In this document: one piece after another, positions 1 through 9,725 of the stretch
Layout of the letters: every line of letters starts with the position of its first letter
Position numbering within the stretch: position 1 is the first letter of the stretch
Assembly: GCF_017183135.1 (NCBI RefSeq)
Contig: NZ_JADDXW010000010.1
Coordinates: forward strand, 62,001-126,000
Reading direction: 5' to 3'
DNA: 64,000 bases
DNA from: Aurantimonas marina
Lineage (GTDB): Bacteria > Pseudomonadota > Alphaproteobacteria > Rhizobiales > Rhizobiaceae
Translations under genes and position numbers: made by a program
The notes under the pieces: model-generated
The model's input: the letters and a program-made list of their open reading frames with translations, nothing else
Told to the model about the DNA's origin: nothing
The model's database searches: none

Positions 1-1
1 G

Positions 2-107
2 GAGCATCGGACCAAAAAGCGGAATCCGGTTTTTGGATAACTCCGATGCTCAATCAAAGTGTTAGCGCATCCTTTGTGCGTCCCGATGGACGCACGGCGC
101 GCTAGAG
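2..107. repeat. Hyphomicrobiales-type intergenic double-hairpin repeat
   Basis: Two hairpins in tandem. The first has 10-base arms GAGCATCGGA (2-11) and TCCGATGCTC (42-51), with an inner pair CCAAAAA (12-18) and TTTTTGG (30-36). The second has 8-base arms GTGCGTCC (76-83) and GGACGCAC (88-95) around a CGAT loop. The linker resembles the 'ATCAAAGTGTTAGAGC' linker I remember from a very common intergenic repeat of Hyphomicrobiales genomes. It may be a REP-like element or a transcribed structure. The hairpins are seen directly; the family assignment is from memory. Confidence 0.7.
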
Positions 108-929
108 AGCAGGCTTGAAATCCGCAGACCACGGGCGCCGTCCCGAGTGTCATTGTCCGCATGTGAAATATACAGGCAATACGAAATCCAGGAGTGGCTA
201 GGGAGAGCCTTCTACGACTTTAGCGGCTCATCAGCCACTCCCGGAAACCTGTCAGTGAGAAGCCGCTACGCGGGGACCCGAACATCAGCCCCGGCGGTTG
301 TCGCGGCATCGTACATAGGTGGTTCCATGGAGACCTCCCGGCGTCTGATACGCAAGGAAAAGACTACGCCCGCACCTCGCGGCGTCAAGGGAATTTTTCG
401 CCGTTTTGCGCCGATTCGCGACGGCCGGTCGTGATCGCACCGCCACGGAGCCTGGAGCGACCTGTGATCGGCACCCGTTCGCAGGGCCCGCGACCGCATC
501 GCCGGGGCGTCCGAAATTTTGAGGGTCTACCCCGTTTGAGGGATGCGGGACGGACGTTTTAATGCTGGAATAGCATAGTTCTTCGGGAGGCATCAGCCTC
601 GCGAAAGCTCATCGCTCGCCGTCAACTGCCCCAAGAAACGGCGAGCGATGATTTTGATTCGCGCGTCCGCTCCCAACGGCTGCGGCGCTGTGGGCGCGCC
701 CGCCCTCGCCACCCGCCGGCAACCCCGTCGCCTTGGAACGAGGCCGAAATCGGCTGCGCCATCCGATGGACGATGGCGAGCCGGATCGGTTCACCCGCTT
801 CAGATCGTGAGACCGTGAATTGCCCGTCCTCAGGCTAGCGCGTATGTTCGACCCACCGGATTGTCCGGCACGGGCCCGGGCCAGCTCGTCGCGTTGCGCC
901 TGGCCCCTCCGACAGGGAGGTCCTTCGAA
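108..929. other. Intergenic stretch with no convincing protein gene
   Basis: More than 800 bases without a gene I can support. Short open frames occur on both strands (for example 147-434 plus and 285-593 minus). They have no recognisable domain, no good ribosome binding site, and read as arginine/proline-rich products typical of unselected GC-rich DNA. The only clear structure is the inverted repeat at 610-650. A promoter for the small secreted protein at 930 should lie near the right end, but I see no clear consensus. Confidence 0.5.
610..657 (+). terminator. Strong terminator-like inverted repeat without an obvious upstream gene
   Basis: Perfect 13-base arms, CATCGCTCGCCGT at 610-622 and ACGGCGAGCGATG at 638-650, flank a 15-base loop and are followed on the plus strand by ATTTTGATT. 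This looks like a rho-independent terminator with a short imperfect U-tract. No supported plus-strand gene ends just before it, so it could end an unannotated small RNA or an upstream transcript. Confidence 0.5.
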
Positions 930-1172
930 ATGAAATTCCTCGTTCTTGCGGCGGCGGCGGCAGTGGGCTTTGTCAGCCCGGCCTTCGCTTTCCAGTGTCC
1001 CGCCGACATCGCAACCATCGATCAGGCAATGGCGGCCAGGCAATTGAGCGATGCCGACCGCGCCAAGGTCAACGCTCTTCGTGAAGAGGGCGCGCGACTG
1101 CACGCGGCCGGCTCGCACGCACAATCGGTGCAAAAACTCGCCGAAGCGAAACGGATGCTGGGCGTCCAGTAG
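930..1172 (+). CDS. Small secreted protein, unknown function
   Basis: An 80-residue protein. Residues 1-20 form a clean Sec signal peptide (Lys-2, a hydrophobic Ala/Val-rich core, an AFA cleavage site). The mature protein is about 60 residues, predicted helical and rich in Ala, Arg and Glu, with one cysteine near its start (Cys-23). The ATG at 930 is chosen over an upstream in-frame start at 861 because GGGAGG lies nine bases before it and the signal peptide begins exactly there. The gene stands alone between a long intergenic region and the convergent penicillin-binding protein gene. I do not recognise the family; a periplasmic helical protein is all that can be said. Confidence 0.7.
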   Translation: MKFLVLAAAAAVGFVSPAFAFQCPADIATIDQAMAARQLSDADRAKVNALREEGARLHAAGSHAQSVQKLAEAKRMLGVQ

Positions 1173-1238
1173 CGACGCTCCCGCCTGCAAGCGGGCGGAC
1201 GGGGGAAAAACGCCCGCGACCGTTCGACAATCAGGCGA

Positions 1239-3494
1239 TCAGCCGCCGAACAAGCGCCGGAAGATGGAACGGTCGCTCGCCCGCCCGGACCCGACCCGTC
1301 CCTCCACCGTCACACCCGGCGGGGGTGGGCCATCGGAAATCACGACGCCCTCGCCGCCAACGGCAGCGGGCGGAACGGGCGCACCGGCCTGATTGTAATA
1401 CTGATCCTCGCGGACCGGCATCTCGGAATCGTAATAGCGATCGTCGCCGTAACCGCTATCGGCGGTGAGCGGCGCCTCCGCCTCGCCGATCCGATAGTCG
1501 CCGGGCAGCGGTACGGCCGGCAAGCCTTTATGGGCGGCGGTCATGAAGTCGTGCCAGGCCTGCGCAGGCAACGAGCCGCCGGTGACCTTCTGCATCTTGG
1601 CGCCATTGTCGTTGCCGAGCCAGACGCCGGTGGTCAGATTGGCGGTGTAGCCGAGGAACCATGCGTCCTTGTAGTCCTGGGTCGTGCCGGTCTTGCCGGC
1701 CGCCTGCCACCCCTCGATCGCCGCCTTACGGCCGGTGCCGCCGGTGACGACGCGGGTGAGCATGGCGTTCATCATGCCGACGATGTCCTCGGAAACGATG
1801 ATCGGCGGGACCTCGGCGCCGCGCTCCCACAGCACCTTCCCGCTCTCGGTCGTGATGCGGTTGACCAAGTGCGGCGTTGCCCGGTAGCCGCCATTGGCGA
1901 AGGGAGCGAAGGCGCCGGTGAGTTCCAGCAGCGAAACTTCCGAGGTTCCGAGCGCGATCGATGCATTGTCGACCATCGGTGACTTGATGCCCATCCGCTG
2001 GGCGGTCTCGATCACCGCCGGAGCGCCGACATTATCCACCAACCGCGCCGCGACCGTGTTCAGCGATTGGCGGAGCGCATCGGCGACGGTGACCGGACCC
2101 CGATAGCGATTGTCGTAGTTCTGGGGTGTCCAATTGCCGATCTGGACCGGCGCGTCGTCGATCACCGTCTCGGGACGCCAGCCGTTTTCGAGCGCCGTTT
2201 CGTAGACGAAGGGCTTGAACGAGGAGCCCGGCTGCCGTTTGGCGTCGACAGCACGATTGAACTGGCTCTGGGCGTAGTCGCGCCCACCGACCATGGCGCG
2301 GATCGCGCCAGTGCCGTCGATGGCGACCAGCGCGCCTTGCGAGACATTCTGCTTGGCGCCGTCAACGGTCTGCCGGATGACCTTCTCGGCGGTCTTCTCG
2401 AGGCCGAGATCGATCGTCGTCTCGGCAATGACATCCTCTGCCACGTCACCGATGAGATCGCGGATGTCGCGCATGACGAGGTCGGCGGCATAGTGCTCGG
2501 CGCCGGTCCAGTAGCTCTTGGCGGTGGTCGGCTTCTGCGCCTTGGCGTCGGCGTATTCGGCTTCGCCGATGAACCCGGAGTCGCGCATCGCGGCCAGCAC
2601 AACTTCGGCGCGGGCCTTGGCCGCCGCCGGATCACGGGCGGGCGACAGACGCGAAGGCGCCTTCAGCAGCCCGGCCAGAAGCGCCGCCTCGCCCAGATCC
2701 ACCTCGGCCGCGGATTTGTTGAAATAGCGCCGCGCCGCCGCCTCGACGCCGGTCGCGCCCGAGCCGAAATAGACCCGGTTGAGATACATTTCGAGGATCT
2801 GGTCCTTGGTGAATTTGGTCTCCAGCCACAGCGCCAGGATCGCCTCTTGGATCTTGCGCTGGATGGTCTGTTCCGGATTCAGAAAGATGTTCTTGGCGAG
2901 CTGCTGAGTCAGCGTCGAGCCACCCTGCACCGTCTCGCCCGCCGCCATGTTCTCGCTGAAAGCACGGACGATGCCGACCGGATCGATGCCCCAATGTTCG
3001 TAGAAGCGCCGATCCTCGATGGCGATTACCGCCTGCGGGATGTAGGGGCTCACTTCATCGAGCGAGACCGCCTTGCCGCCGGTCAGGCCGCGATTGGCCA
3101 TCAGTTCGCCGGCGACCGACACGATCTTGACGTTGGGGGGGCGATCGGGGATCGCCCAGGCTTCCTGCGGCAGCTTGACGGCGAAATAGCCGACCACCGC
3201 GGCGACGGCCAGGCCGCCGACGAGGCCGAGCATCAGGAACAGCCGGAAGACGTGGCCAAGGAAGCCGCGTCGGCGTCGTCCGCCTCCCGATCCGCTGGAG
3301 CCGCCGCCTTTCGACCGCCGCGCGGTAGAAGCCGGCTTGGCCGAACGGGTTTTAGTGGGTGCGGCCTTGTTGCGAAGTTTACGGCGGGCGTCGTTGGAAG
3401 CCGTCGGAACGGCCCGGTCGTCGGCGCTGACGTGGAAGTCGTCCACCTCCGGCCCGTCGAAGGTCGGTTCGATGCGCTCGTGCCGTCGTGCCAT
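1239..3494 (-). CDS. Class A penicillin-binding protein (PBP1A-type transglycosylase/transpeptidase)
   Basis: Bifunctional peptidoglycan synthase of 751 residues. A basic, disordered cytoplasmic tail (1-80, Lys/Arg/Ser/Gly-rich) precedes one transmembrane segment at about 81-107. The GT51 glycosyltransferase domain carries the EDRRF motif (catalytic Glu-160) and GGSTLTQQLAKN (191-202). The transpeptidase domain has the SxxK motif SSFK (nucleophile Ser-424), SLN (477-479) and KTGTT (601-605). All catalytic motifs are intact, so the enzyme should polymerise lipid II and cross-link stem peptides in the periplasm. The C-terminal 90 residues are Pro/Gly-rich and low in complexity. The family is certain; the exact paralogue (1A or 1C-like) cannot be fixed, so no symbol is given. 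Confidence 0.93.
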   Translation of the reverse strand: MARRHERIEPTFDGPEVDDFHVSADDRAVPTASNDARRKLRNKAAPTKTRSAKPASTARRSKGGGSSGSGGGRRRRGFLGHVFRLFLMLGLVGGLAVAAVVGYFAVKLPQEAWAIPDRPPNVKIVSVAGELMANRGLTGGKAVSLDEVSPYIPQAVIAIEDRRFYEHWGIDPVGIVRAFSENMAAGETVQGGSTLTQQLAKNIFLNPEQTIQRKIQEAILALWLETKFTKDQILEMYLNRVYFGSGATGVEAAARRYFNKSAAEVDLGEAALLAGLLKAPSRLSPARDPAAAKARAEVVLAAMRDSGFIGEAEYADAKAQKPTTAKSYWTGAEHYAADLVMRDIRDLIGDVAEDVIAETTIDLGLEKTAEKVIRQTVDGAKQNVSQGALVAIDGTGAIRAMVGGRDYAQSQFNRAVDAKRQPGSSFKPFVYETALENGWRPETVIDDAPVQIGNWTPQNYDNRYRGPVTVADALRQSLNTVAARLVDNVGAPAVIETAQRMGIKSPMVDNASIALGTSEVSLLELTGAFAPFANGGYRATPHLVNRITTESGKVLWERGAEVPPIIVSEDIVGMMNAMLTRVVTGGTGRKAAIEGWQAAGKTGTTQDYKDAWFLGYTANLTTGVWLGNDNGAKMQKVTGGSLPAQAWHDFMTAAHKGLPAVPLPGDYRIGEAEAPLTADSGYGDDRYYDSEMPVREDQYYNQAGAPVPPAAVGGEGVVISDGPPPPGVTVEGRVGSGRASDRSIFRRLFGG

Positions 3495-3640
3495 TCAGCC
3501 CAAAGCCCCTTCGGCGAAGATCATGCCGCCACGGCGACGGCCCACCCTCAATCATCCCCTTGCTCGCGGGAATGCAGTCTAATTGCGGCGATTTAACGGG
3601 GCGTTAAGCAATTCGAGCCGCCGCCTTGCGGCGTGCGCGC

Positions 3641-4474
3641 CTAGAACAGGTCGAGCGAGAAGCGGCGCGAGATGCCGAGGCCGAACGTGTACTGGTCCTC
3701 GTCGCCGGCCTTGACGATCGGCGAATCCTTGGCGTCGCCGACGAGGCGCTCATAGGAGGCGTCGGCGTTGAGGAACCAGCCGGTAACGACCTCGTAGCGG
3801 GCCGAGGCAGCGACGCCGACGCTCTTGAAGCCGCCTTTGGGCGCGTAGGTAGTGAAGCGGCCGCCGGAGGCGAATGCCTCCGAGGTGGTGACGCCGAAAT
3901 AGGCGTCCATATAGTCGCTGGAGGCAAAACTCGCGGTCGGACCGGCCTTGAGGATGAGGCGCTCGCTCGGCCGCGCGATCACATTGGCGCCGATGTCGCC
4001 GACGAGACCCTCGCCGCCACCGAAGGCATAGCGCGCCGCGCCGTAAATCTCGGCATTCTCCCATTCATAGCTGGCCTTGAGGCCGACCTCATAGGTCGCG
4101 TCGACATTGTTCAGGCCGGTGAGGGCGGGAAAGTCCGAGGCTTTGCGCTCGCTGGTGTAGCCGAAGGAGGGGCCGATCGAGAAGCCGCGACCGTCCTTGC
4201 CGCCGAAGGCGCCGATGCCGGGAATGCTCAGATATTCGACGCTGACGATCGGCACCGGGGTGATTTCGTAGTGCTCCGAGCCCTCGTATTCCGGCGAGAC
4301 GAAACCGGAAATGCCGAGCTCGAAGACGAAATCCGCGTCGCCGTAATCATAGGCGGCCGGGGCAATTGGCGCCGGGTTGGGATCGTAGGGGCCGGCGACG
4401 TGGTCGGCGGCCGTGGCGGCGAGGCTCGAGCCGAAAACGAGGGCAATCGCCAGGGCGCCGGTACGCACGATCAT
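3641..4474 (-). CDS. MipA/OmpV-family outer-membrane beta-barrel protein
   Basis: About 277 residues from the chosen start. A signal peptide (hydrophobic core followed by an ATAA cleavage site) is followed by aromatic/glycine-alternating strands. These include the family-like stretch with SPEYEGSEHYEITPVP and FSIGPSFGY, and the chain ends in phenylalanine as outer-membrane barrels do. MipA proteins are described as scaffolds linking the lytic transglycosylase MltA to a bifunctional penicillin-binding protein. Many homologues are simply outer-membrane porin-like proteins. The class A PBP gene lies immediately downstream on the same strand, which may be coincidence. The ATG at 4474 is preferred over 4504 because the signal peptide starts there and CTGGAG lies upstream. 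Confidence 0.8.
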   Translation of the reverse strand: MIVRTGALAIALVFGSSLAATAADHVAGPYDPNPAPIAPAAYDYGDADFVFELGISGFVSPEYEGSEHYEITPVPIVSVEYLSIPGIGAFGGKDGRGFSIGPSFGYTSERKASDFPALTGLNNVDATYEVGLKASYEWENAEIYGAARYAFGGGEGLVGDIGANVIARPSERLILKAGPTASFASSDYMDAYFGVTTSEAFASGGRFTTYAPKGGFKSVGVAASARYEVVTGWFLNADASYERLVGDAKDSPIVKAGDEDQYTFGLGISRRFSLDLF

Positions 4475-4823
4475 GTCCTGATACTCCAGCCATTCGCGCC
4501 TCATTTTGCCGTGGTGGCACCGGGCACGTTATGCCTTTCTTTCATACCGGATATCCGGCGATCGACAATGCCGTCCGACGCGGTTTTCGGCTTCCGGCGC
4601 TATTTCCGTTCCCGCCGTTGCGCGGCGACCACAGCGGCGGTTTGTCGCGCAGTCGCATCTTTGCTGGGAGCGGCAATCCGTGCCCTGTCAACGAAAAGGG
4701 CGCGGCAGCCCCCTCGGCGCCGCGCCCTTCGCTGGTCCCCCGCTCGTCATTCGAAGCGCATGCGCTCCGCGAGTGCGGTATCCCCGTGATCACTAAAATT
4801 ACGCGCGATCCGTTAACGACTCG
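4475..4823. other. Intergenic region with mipA promoter side and dipeptidase terminator
   Basis: This 349-base gap lies between two minus-strand genes. It must hold the promoter of the MipA-like gene (near 4475-4600) and it contains the hairpin terminator at 4694-4729 that ends the dipeptidase transcript. I see no credible small gene in it. Confidence 0.5.
4694..4729 (-). terminator. Rho-independent terminator of the M20 dipeptidase gene
   Basis: Perfect 11-base arms AAGGGCGCGGC (4696-4706) and GCCGCGCCCTT (4719-4729). Read on the minus strand, the stem ends in CCCTTTTCG, giving a short U-tract. It lies about 95 bases downstream of the dipeptidase stop codon. Confidence 0.7.
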
Positions 4824-6218
4824 TTAACCCGCCGCCCCGCCGAGCGCCGCAAGCACCCGCGCCCAGGAACGCTGGCCCTTGTGGAAGGAGGTCATCTCGT
4901 ACTTCTCGTTCGGCGAATGGATGCGGTCGTCGCCGCAGCCAAAGCCGATCAGGAGCGATTCCATGCCGAGCCGGTCCTTGAACTCGCCGACCACCGGGAT
5001 CGAGCCGCCCATGGAGATCATCACCGCCGGGTTCGGCCATTCGTCCGACAGTGCACCCCGCGCCTTTTCGAGCCAGGGCGAATCGAACGGCAGCTGGATC
5101 GCCGGCGAGCCGCCATGCGGCGCAAATTCCGCCGTGCAGTCGGCCGGAAGACGGGAGGTGACGAACTCGCGGAAGGCGGCGCGGATCCTGGCCGGATCCT
5201 GGCGGAAGACCAGACGGAACGAGACTTTCGCGAAGGCCTCCGCCGCGATCACGGTCTTGAAGCCCTCGCCGGTGTAGCCCCCGGAAATGCCGTTGAATTC
5301 GGCGGTCGGCCGCGCCCAGACCTGCTCCAGCACCGAGCGGCCCTTTTCGCCGGCCGGCACCGACAGGCCGACCTGACCGAGGAAGTCGGCCTCCGAGAAG
5401 TTCAGACCGTCCCAGATCGCGCGAACGTCATCCGGCAATTCGTCGACGCCGTCATAAAAACCGGGGATCGTCACCCGGCCGTTTTCATCGTGGATCTCGG
5501 CAAGGATCTTCGCCAGCACGCGGATCGGGTTCTGCGCGGCGCCGCCGAAATAGCCCGAATGCAGATCCCGGCTCGCCGCGTTGATCGTCACCTCCTCGCC
5601 GACGAGGCCGCGCAGGCCGGTCGAAATCGCTGGAGTCTGGCGGTCCCACATATTGGTATCGCAGACGAGCGCGACGTCGGCCGACAACTCCGCCCGGTTG
5701 GTGTCGAGAAAGGGTTGCAGCGAGGGCGAGCCGGACTCCTCCTCGCCCTCTAGGAAGATCGTCACCTTGCAGGGCAGTCCGCCGGTCTCGGCCTTATAGG
5801 CCCGGCAGGCCTCGATGAAGGTCATCAACTGGCCCTTGTCGTCGGCCGCCCCGCGCGCCACGATCCGCTTCGTGCCGTCGGGCATTTCCCGGACCGTCGG
5901 CTCGAAGGGCTCGCTCTCCCACAATGCCAACGGATCGACCGGCTGCACGTCGTAATGGCCGTAGAACAACACATGCGGCGCGCCGGAAGGCCCATCGTGA
6001 TGGGCGACGACCATCGGATGTCCGTCGGTATCGCGCACCGAGGCGTCGAAGCCGATCGCGTCGAGATCGCCGGCCAGATACTCGGCCGCGCGCCGGCAAT
6101 CGGCCGCATAGGCCGGATCGGTGGAGATCGACGGGATTTTCAAAAGCTCGGTGAGCCGGCCGAGCGCCCGGTCGAGATTGAGGTCGAGGCAGGCGAGCAC
6201 GCTGTCGAGATTGGCCAT
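4824..6218 (-). CDS. M20-family metallodipeptidase
   Basis: A 464-residue zinc-dependent peptidase of the M20 family (DapE/CPG2/carnosinase-like dipeptidases). Visible metal and catalytic motifs are YGHYDVQP (first zinc ligand and neighbouring Asp), RGAADDKGQ (bridging Asp) and LEGEEESGS (catalytic Glu pair). The bacterial dimerisation domain follows from about residue 205. There is no signal peptide, so it should act in the cytoplasm on small peptides or related amides. The length fits the subgroup usually annotated as 'dipeptidase M20/M25/M40'. It is transcribed alone, with its own terminator. The substrate cannot be deduced. Confidence 0.9.
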   Translation of the reverse strand: MANLDSVLACLDLNLDRALGRLTELLKIPSISTDPAYAADCRRAAEYLAGDLDAIGFDASVRDTDGHPMVVAHHDGPSGAPHVLFYGHYDVQPVDPLALWESEPFEPTVREMPDGTKRIVARGAADDKGQLMTFIEACRAYKAETGGLPCKVTIFLEGEEESGSPSLQPFLDTNRAELSADVALVCDTNMWDRQTPAISTGLRGLVGEEVTINAASRDLHSGYFGGAAQNPIRVLAKILAEIHDENGRVTIPGFYDGVDELPDDVRAIWDGLNFSEADFLGQVGLSVPAGEKGRSVLEQVWARPTAEFNGISGGYTGEGFKTVIAAEAFAKVSFRLVFRQDPARIRAAFREFVTSRLPADCTAEFAPHGGSPAIQLPFDSPWLEKARGALSDEWPNPAVMISMGGSIPVVGEFKDRLGMESLLIGFGCGDDRIHSPNEKYEMTSFHKGQRSWARVLAALGGAAG

Positions 6219-6367
6219 GGATATCCCGTCGTTGGAGAAAGCGCCGAACGAAAACGGCCGCTACCCCTCTCGGGTCACAGCCGGTCGCCGGACGCGGTCG
6301 TCAGGACGCTATCGTTACGGGAGCGGGACGGTCGGGATCAAGGCCTCAGACGAACGCCGTGCCTCTG

Positions 6368-7204
6368 TCACTCCACCATCGCGCCGGGGCCAGGCGTCGC
6401 GCCGGGCGGGCACTTGCCGAGGATGATCATGCCGAGCACCTCGTCCTTGGTGACGTCGCCGGTCTTGGCGCCGCCGACAATCTGGCCGTTCTTCATGACG
6501 ATCACCCGGTCGGCGAGATCGAAGACGTCGTGGATGTCGTGGCTGATCAGGAAGATGCCGATGCCGTCCTTCTTCAACTCCTTGATCAGTTCGCCGACCT
6601 GCGCGGTCTCCTGCGGCCCGAGCGCGGCGGTCGGCTCGTCCATGATCAGGATCTTGGCGTTGAACAGGATCGCCCTGGCGATCGCGACCGACTGGCGCTG
6701 GCCGCCGGACAGCGCCTTCACCGGTTCCTTGAAGCGGCGGAAATTCGGGTTCAGCCGGCCCATCACCTTGCGGGCCTCGGCCTCCATCGCCGCGTCGTCG
6801 AGCGTGCCCCAAGCCGTCAGGATCTCGCGGCCGAGGAAGAGGTTGGCGGCCGCGTCGACATTGTCGGCCAGCGCCAGCGTCTGGTAGATCGTCTCGATGC
6901 CGTAGGCCTTGGCGTCGCGCGGGTTGGAGATCGCCGCCTCCTCGCCGCGCACATGGATCGTCCCGGCATCGCGCTTGTAGGCGCCGGAGAGGATCTTGAT
7001 CAGGGTCGACTTGCCGGCGCCGTTGTGGCCTAGCAGCGCCACCACCTCGCCGGGATAAAGGTCGACCGAGGCGCCTTCGACCGCGTGAATGCCGCCGAAG
7101 GCGATCGAGACGTCGCGCATGTCGATCAGCGCCGGCCCGCTGCGGTCGACGGCGCCGGGGTGGCCGGGGCCGTGATCGGTGATGGCCTCCATCGTCGTGC
7201 TCAT
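6368..7204 (-). CDS. xylG: Sugar ABC transporter ATP-binding protein, single-domain XylG-like
   Basis: A 278-residue ABC ATPase that powers the sugar importer encoded with it. Walker [10 protein letters not shown] is at 59-67, the Q-loop Gln at 108, the LSGGQ signature at 165-169, Walker B ILIMDE at 185-190 and the switch His at 222. Only one nucleotide-binding domain is present, whereas E. coli XylG (about 510 residues) carries two in tandem. This one must work as a homodimer, as FrcA-type rhizobial ATPases do. Its ATG overlaps the stop of the permease gene by four bases (ATGA), so the two are translationally coupled. The C-terminal tail is Gly/Pro-rich. The symbol is by context; the substrate is probably xylose. 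Confidence 0.88.
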   Translation of the reverse strand: MSTTMEAITDHGPGHPGAVDRSGPALIDMRDVSIAFGGIHAVEGASVDLYPGEVVALLGHNGAGKSTLIKILSGAYKRDAGTIHVRGEEAAISNPRDAKAYGIETIYQTLALADNVDAAANLFLGREILTAWGTLDDAAMEAEARKVMGRLNPNFRRFKEPVKALSGGQRQSVAIARAILFNAKILIMDEPTAALGPQETAQVGELIKELKKDGIGIFLISHDIHDVFDLADRVIVMKNGQIVGGAKTGDVTKDEVLGMIILGKCPPGATPGPGAMVE

Positions 7205-8514
7205 GCGGCCCTCCTGCGGTAGGTGGTGTCGATCCAGACGGCGATGACGAGGACGATGCCGACGACGATCGACTGCAGCGGCGAATCGACACCCAGAAGC
7301 ACCATGCCCGATTGCAGCGACTGCATGACGAGGGCGCCGAGCATCGCGCCGATGATCGTGCCGGCGCCGCCGGCGAGCGAGGTGCCGCCGATCACCGCGG
7401 CGGCGATGACATAGAGTTCGTCGAGCGTGCCGAGGGCGTTGGTGGCGGCGTTGAGGCGAGCGGTGGAGATCGCCGCGCCGAGAGCCGCGAGCGCGCCCAT
7501 CAGCATGAACACTTTCATCAGTACCCAGCGGGTGTTGATGCCGGCGAGTTCCGCCGCCTCCGGATTGCCGCCGATGGCGAAGACGTACCGGCCGAAGCGG
7601 GTGCGGCGGGCGACGAAGGTCATGACGATGCCGACGACGATGGCGAGCAACACCGGCACGGCGACGCCGTAGCCGATCTGCAGGCCGCCCTCGGGGATCT
7701 CGATGCCGTTGGCTGTGGCGTAACGCCGGGCGATCGCCGACGGCCATTTATAGGCATTGACGATGGCGGCGGCGCCGAGGATCGCCACGAAGGCAATCGC
7801 GCCGATCGTCGCCTCCGCCCAGATCGGCCGGAGCGGGAAGCCGAAGCTGAGGCGTCGGCGCCGCGCGACGACGAGCGAGAGGGCGACCGCGACGCAGGCG
7901 ACGAGCGCCAGCACCCAGGTCCATGTCTCGCCGAGCGAGCCGGTGGCGCCGCCGCCCATCAGCCGGAAGGTATCGTCGAGCGGCGCGACCGTTCGGCCGG
8001 AGGTCAGCCACCAGGCGCCGCCGCGCCAGACCAGAAGGCCGCCGAGCGTGACGATGAAGGCGGGGACACCGAGATAGGCGATGACGTAGCCTTGCAGGCC
8101 ACCGATCGCGACGCCGACGAGAACGCCGCCGAGAAGCGTGATGAACCAGACGAAGGGGCTGTCGAAACCGAGGAGACCTGGCAGGATCTGGGCCTGCAGC
8201 GCCGCCATCGCCATGCCGGTAAAGCCCAGGATGGAGCCCACCGACAGGTCGATGTTGCGGGTGACGATGACCAGCACCATGCCGGTCGCCATCACCGCGA
8301 TCGACGAGGTCTGGACCGTGAGATTCCACAAGTTGCGGGGGGTCAGGAAGATGCCGCCGGACAGGACGTGGAAGACCAGCCAGATGACCAGCAGCGCGCC
8401 GACCATGCCGAGCATGCGCGTGTCCACCTCGGTGGCGCGGATAAAGCCCTTGAGGCCGCCGCCGCCCGGCGTTGCCGCCGCTCCGGCTGTCGTCCCCGAT
8501 GCCGCTTGACTCAT
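7201..8514 (-). CDS. xylH: Sugar ABC transporter permease, XylH-type
   Basis: A 437-residue polytopic inner-membrane protein of the BPD_transp_2 (AraH/RbsC) family with at least ten hydrophobic segments. It carries the family stretch [10 protein letters not shown] and, near the C-terminus, [15 protein letters not shown], the region contacting the ATPase. The length (longer than RbsC at about 320) and the extra loop around residues 215-270 match XylH rather than ribose permeases. It lies between xylF (167 bases upstream) and the overlapping ATPase gene. Function: the membrane channel of the xylose-type importer. Confidence 0.9.
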   Translation of the reverse strand: MSQAASGTTAGAAATPGGGGLKGFIRATEVDTRMLGMVGALLVIWLVFHVLSGGIFLTPRNLWNLTVQTSSIAVMATGMVLVIVTRNIDLSVGSILGFTGMAMAALQAQILPGLLGFDSPFVWFITLLGGVLVGVAIGGLQGYVIAYLGVPAFIVTLGGLLVWRGGAWWLTSGRTVAPLDDTFRLMGGGATGSLGETWTWVLALVACVAVALSLVVARRRRLSFGFPLRPIWAEATIGAIAFVAILGAAAIVNAYKWPSAIARRYATANGIEIPEGGLQIGYGVAVPVLLAIVVGIVMTFVARRTRFGRYVFAIGGNPEAAELAGINTRWVLMKVFMLMGALAALGAAISTARLNAATNALGTLDELYVIAAAVIGGTSLAGGAGTIIGAMLGALVMQSLQSGMVLLGVDSPLQSIVVGIVLVIAVWIDTTYRRRAA

Positions 8515-8681
8515 GGCCGCCTCCCTCGCCTAGCAGCTCATCGACCCGTCAGGGCACGTCGAGTGCTCGGCTCCGCCAAACTGTGCAACGAATTGCGCTG
8601 GATAGAAAGCCGCCGGCGGCCTCGCCGCGCGCCTTCACGATCGGTGGCCGCCGCCCTCGCGGACGGCGACCATGTCGCGTT

Positions 8682-9725
8682 TTAGCCGCAGGCCGGAGTG
8701 GAGCCCGCTTCGACACCCTGGCAGACGACGTCCTTCGACACCCAGCCGGCGTCGATGATCGTGTCGAGATTATCCTTGGTGATCGCGACCGGCTTGAGGA
8801 AGATCGACTGCATCTCGACCCCCTTCGGTCCGCCGCTGAACGCTTCCACGTCCGCGACCTCGTTCATGGCCGTGCCCCCGGCGAGGTCGAGTGCGATTTC
8901 CGCCGCCCGCTTGCCGAGTTCGCGGGAGTCCTTCCAGACCGAGACGGTCTGGGTGCCGCGGGCGATTCGATTCAATGCGGCATGGTCGGCGTCCTGGCCG
9001 GAGACCGGAACCGAGCCGGCCAGACCTTGCGCCTCGAGCGCCGCGATGGCGCCGCCGGCGGTGCCGTCATTGGAGGCGACGACCGCGTCGACCTCGTTGT
9101 TATTGGCGGTCAGGATCTGTTCCATGTTCTGCTGGGCGTTGGCCGGCAGCCAGGCGTCGGTATAAGCCTCCCCGACATTCTTGATCTTGCCGGAGTCGAT
9201 GGCTTCCTGGAGCACTTCCATCTGGCCGGAGAACAGGAAGTCGGCGTTCGGATCGGCCGAGGAGCCCTTGATGAAGGCGTAATTGCCTTCCGGCTGCACC
9301 TTCTGCACCTCGCGGGCCTGGATACGGCCGACCTCCTTGTTGTCGAAGGTAATGTAGAAGGCGTCCTGATTTTCGATCAGGCGGTCATAGCCGACCACCG
9401 GAATGCCGTTGTTGACGGCGCTTTCGACAGCGGGGCCGATGGCGTCGGAATCCTGCGCGAGGATGATCAGGGCATCGGCGCCCTGCGAAATCAGCGATTC
9501 CACGTCGGTAAGCTGTTTGGAAGCCGACGACTGGGCGTCAGCCGAGATGTAGCTGGCGCCGGCCGCTTCCAGCGCTGCCTTGATCGCCGCCTCGTCGGTC
9601 TTCCAGCGCTCTTCCTGGAAGTTCGACCAGGACACGCCGACGGTCTTGCCTTCCTGGGCGGAAACCCCGCCCACGGCAGCCATCGAGAACACCGCGCCAG
9701 CTAGCGCGAGCTTCAGAATTTTCAT
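8682..9725 (-). CDS. xylF: D-xylose-type periplasmic sugar-binding protein
   Basis: A 347-residue type I periplasmic binding protein. The signal peptide is residues 1-23 ([10 protein letters not shown] start, VSAQ cleavage). The mature protein has the two-lobed fold features [26 protein letters not shown] and [13 protein letters not shown] typical of XylF. The ATG at 9725 is chosen because GGGAGGA stands eight bases upstream and the signal peptide starts there. A longer in-frame extension to 9827 is Arg/Ser-rich and unlikely. It is the first gene of the xylF-xylH-ATPase operon, divergent from the ROK regulator. Function: captures xylose, or a close pentose, in the periplasm. Confidence 0.92.
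   Translation of the reverse strand: MKILKLALAGAVFSMAAVGGVSAQEGKTVGVSWSNFQEERWKTDEAAIKAALEAAGASYISADAQSSASKQLTDVESLISQGADALIILAQDSDAIGPAVESAVNNGIPVVGYDRLIENQDAFYITFDNKEVGRIQAREVQKVQPEGNYAFIKGSSADPNADFLFSGQMEVLQEAIDSGKIKNVGEAYTDAWLPANAQQNMEQILTANNNEVDAVVASNDGTAGGAIAALEAQGLAGSVPVSGQDADHAALNRIARGTQTVSVWKDSRELGKRAAEIALDLAGGTAMNEVADVEAFSGGPKGVEMQSIFLKPVAITKDNLDTIIDAGWVSKDVVCQGVEAGSTPACG

Noticed and set aside
2067-3596. Long plus-strand open frame (about 509 codons) opposite the penicillin-binding protein gene
   Set aside because: Antisense shadow caused by high GC at third positions; the minus-strand protein has full catalytic motifs and this one has none.
3494-3641. Functional link between the MipA-like barrel and the adjacent class A PBP
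   Set aside because: MipA-PBP interaction is known from E. coli, but 146 bases separate the genes and MipA homologues are often unrelated to peptidoglycan; adjacency alone is too weak.
8472-9704. Plus-strand open frame of about 410 codons opposite xylF/xylH
   Set aside because: Antisense shadow; no ribosome binding site or recognisable domain.
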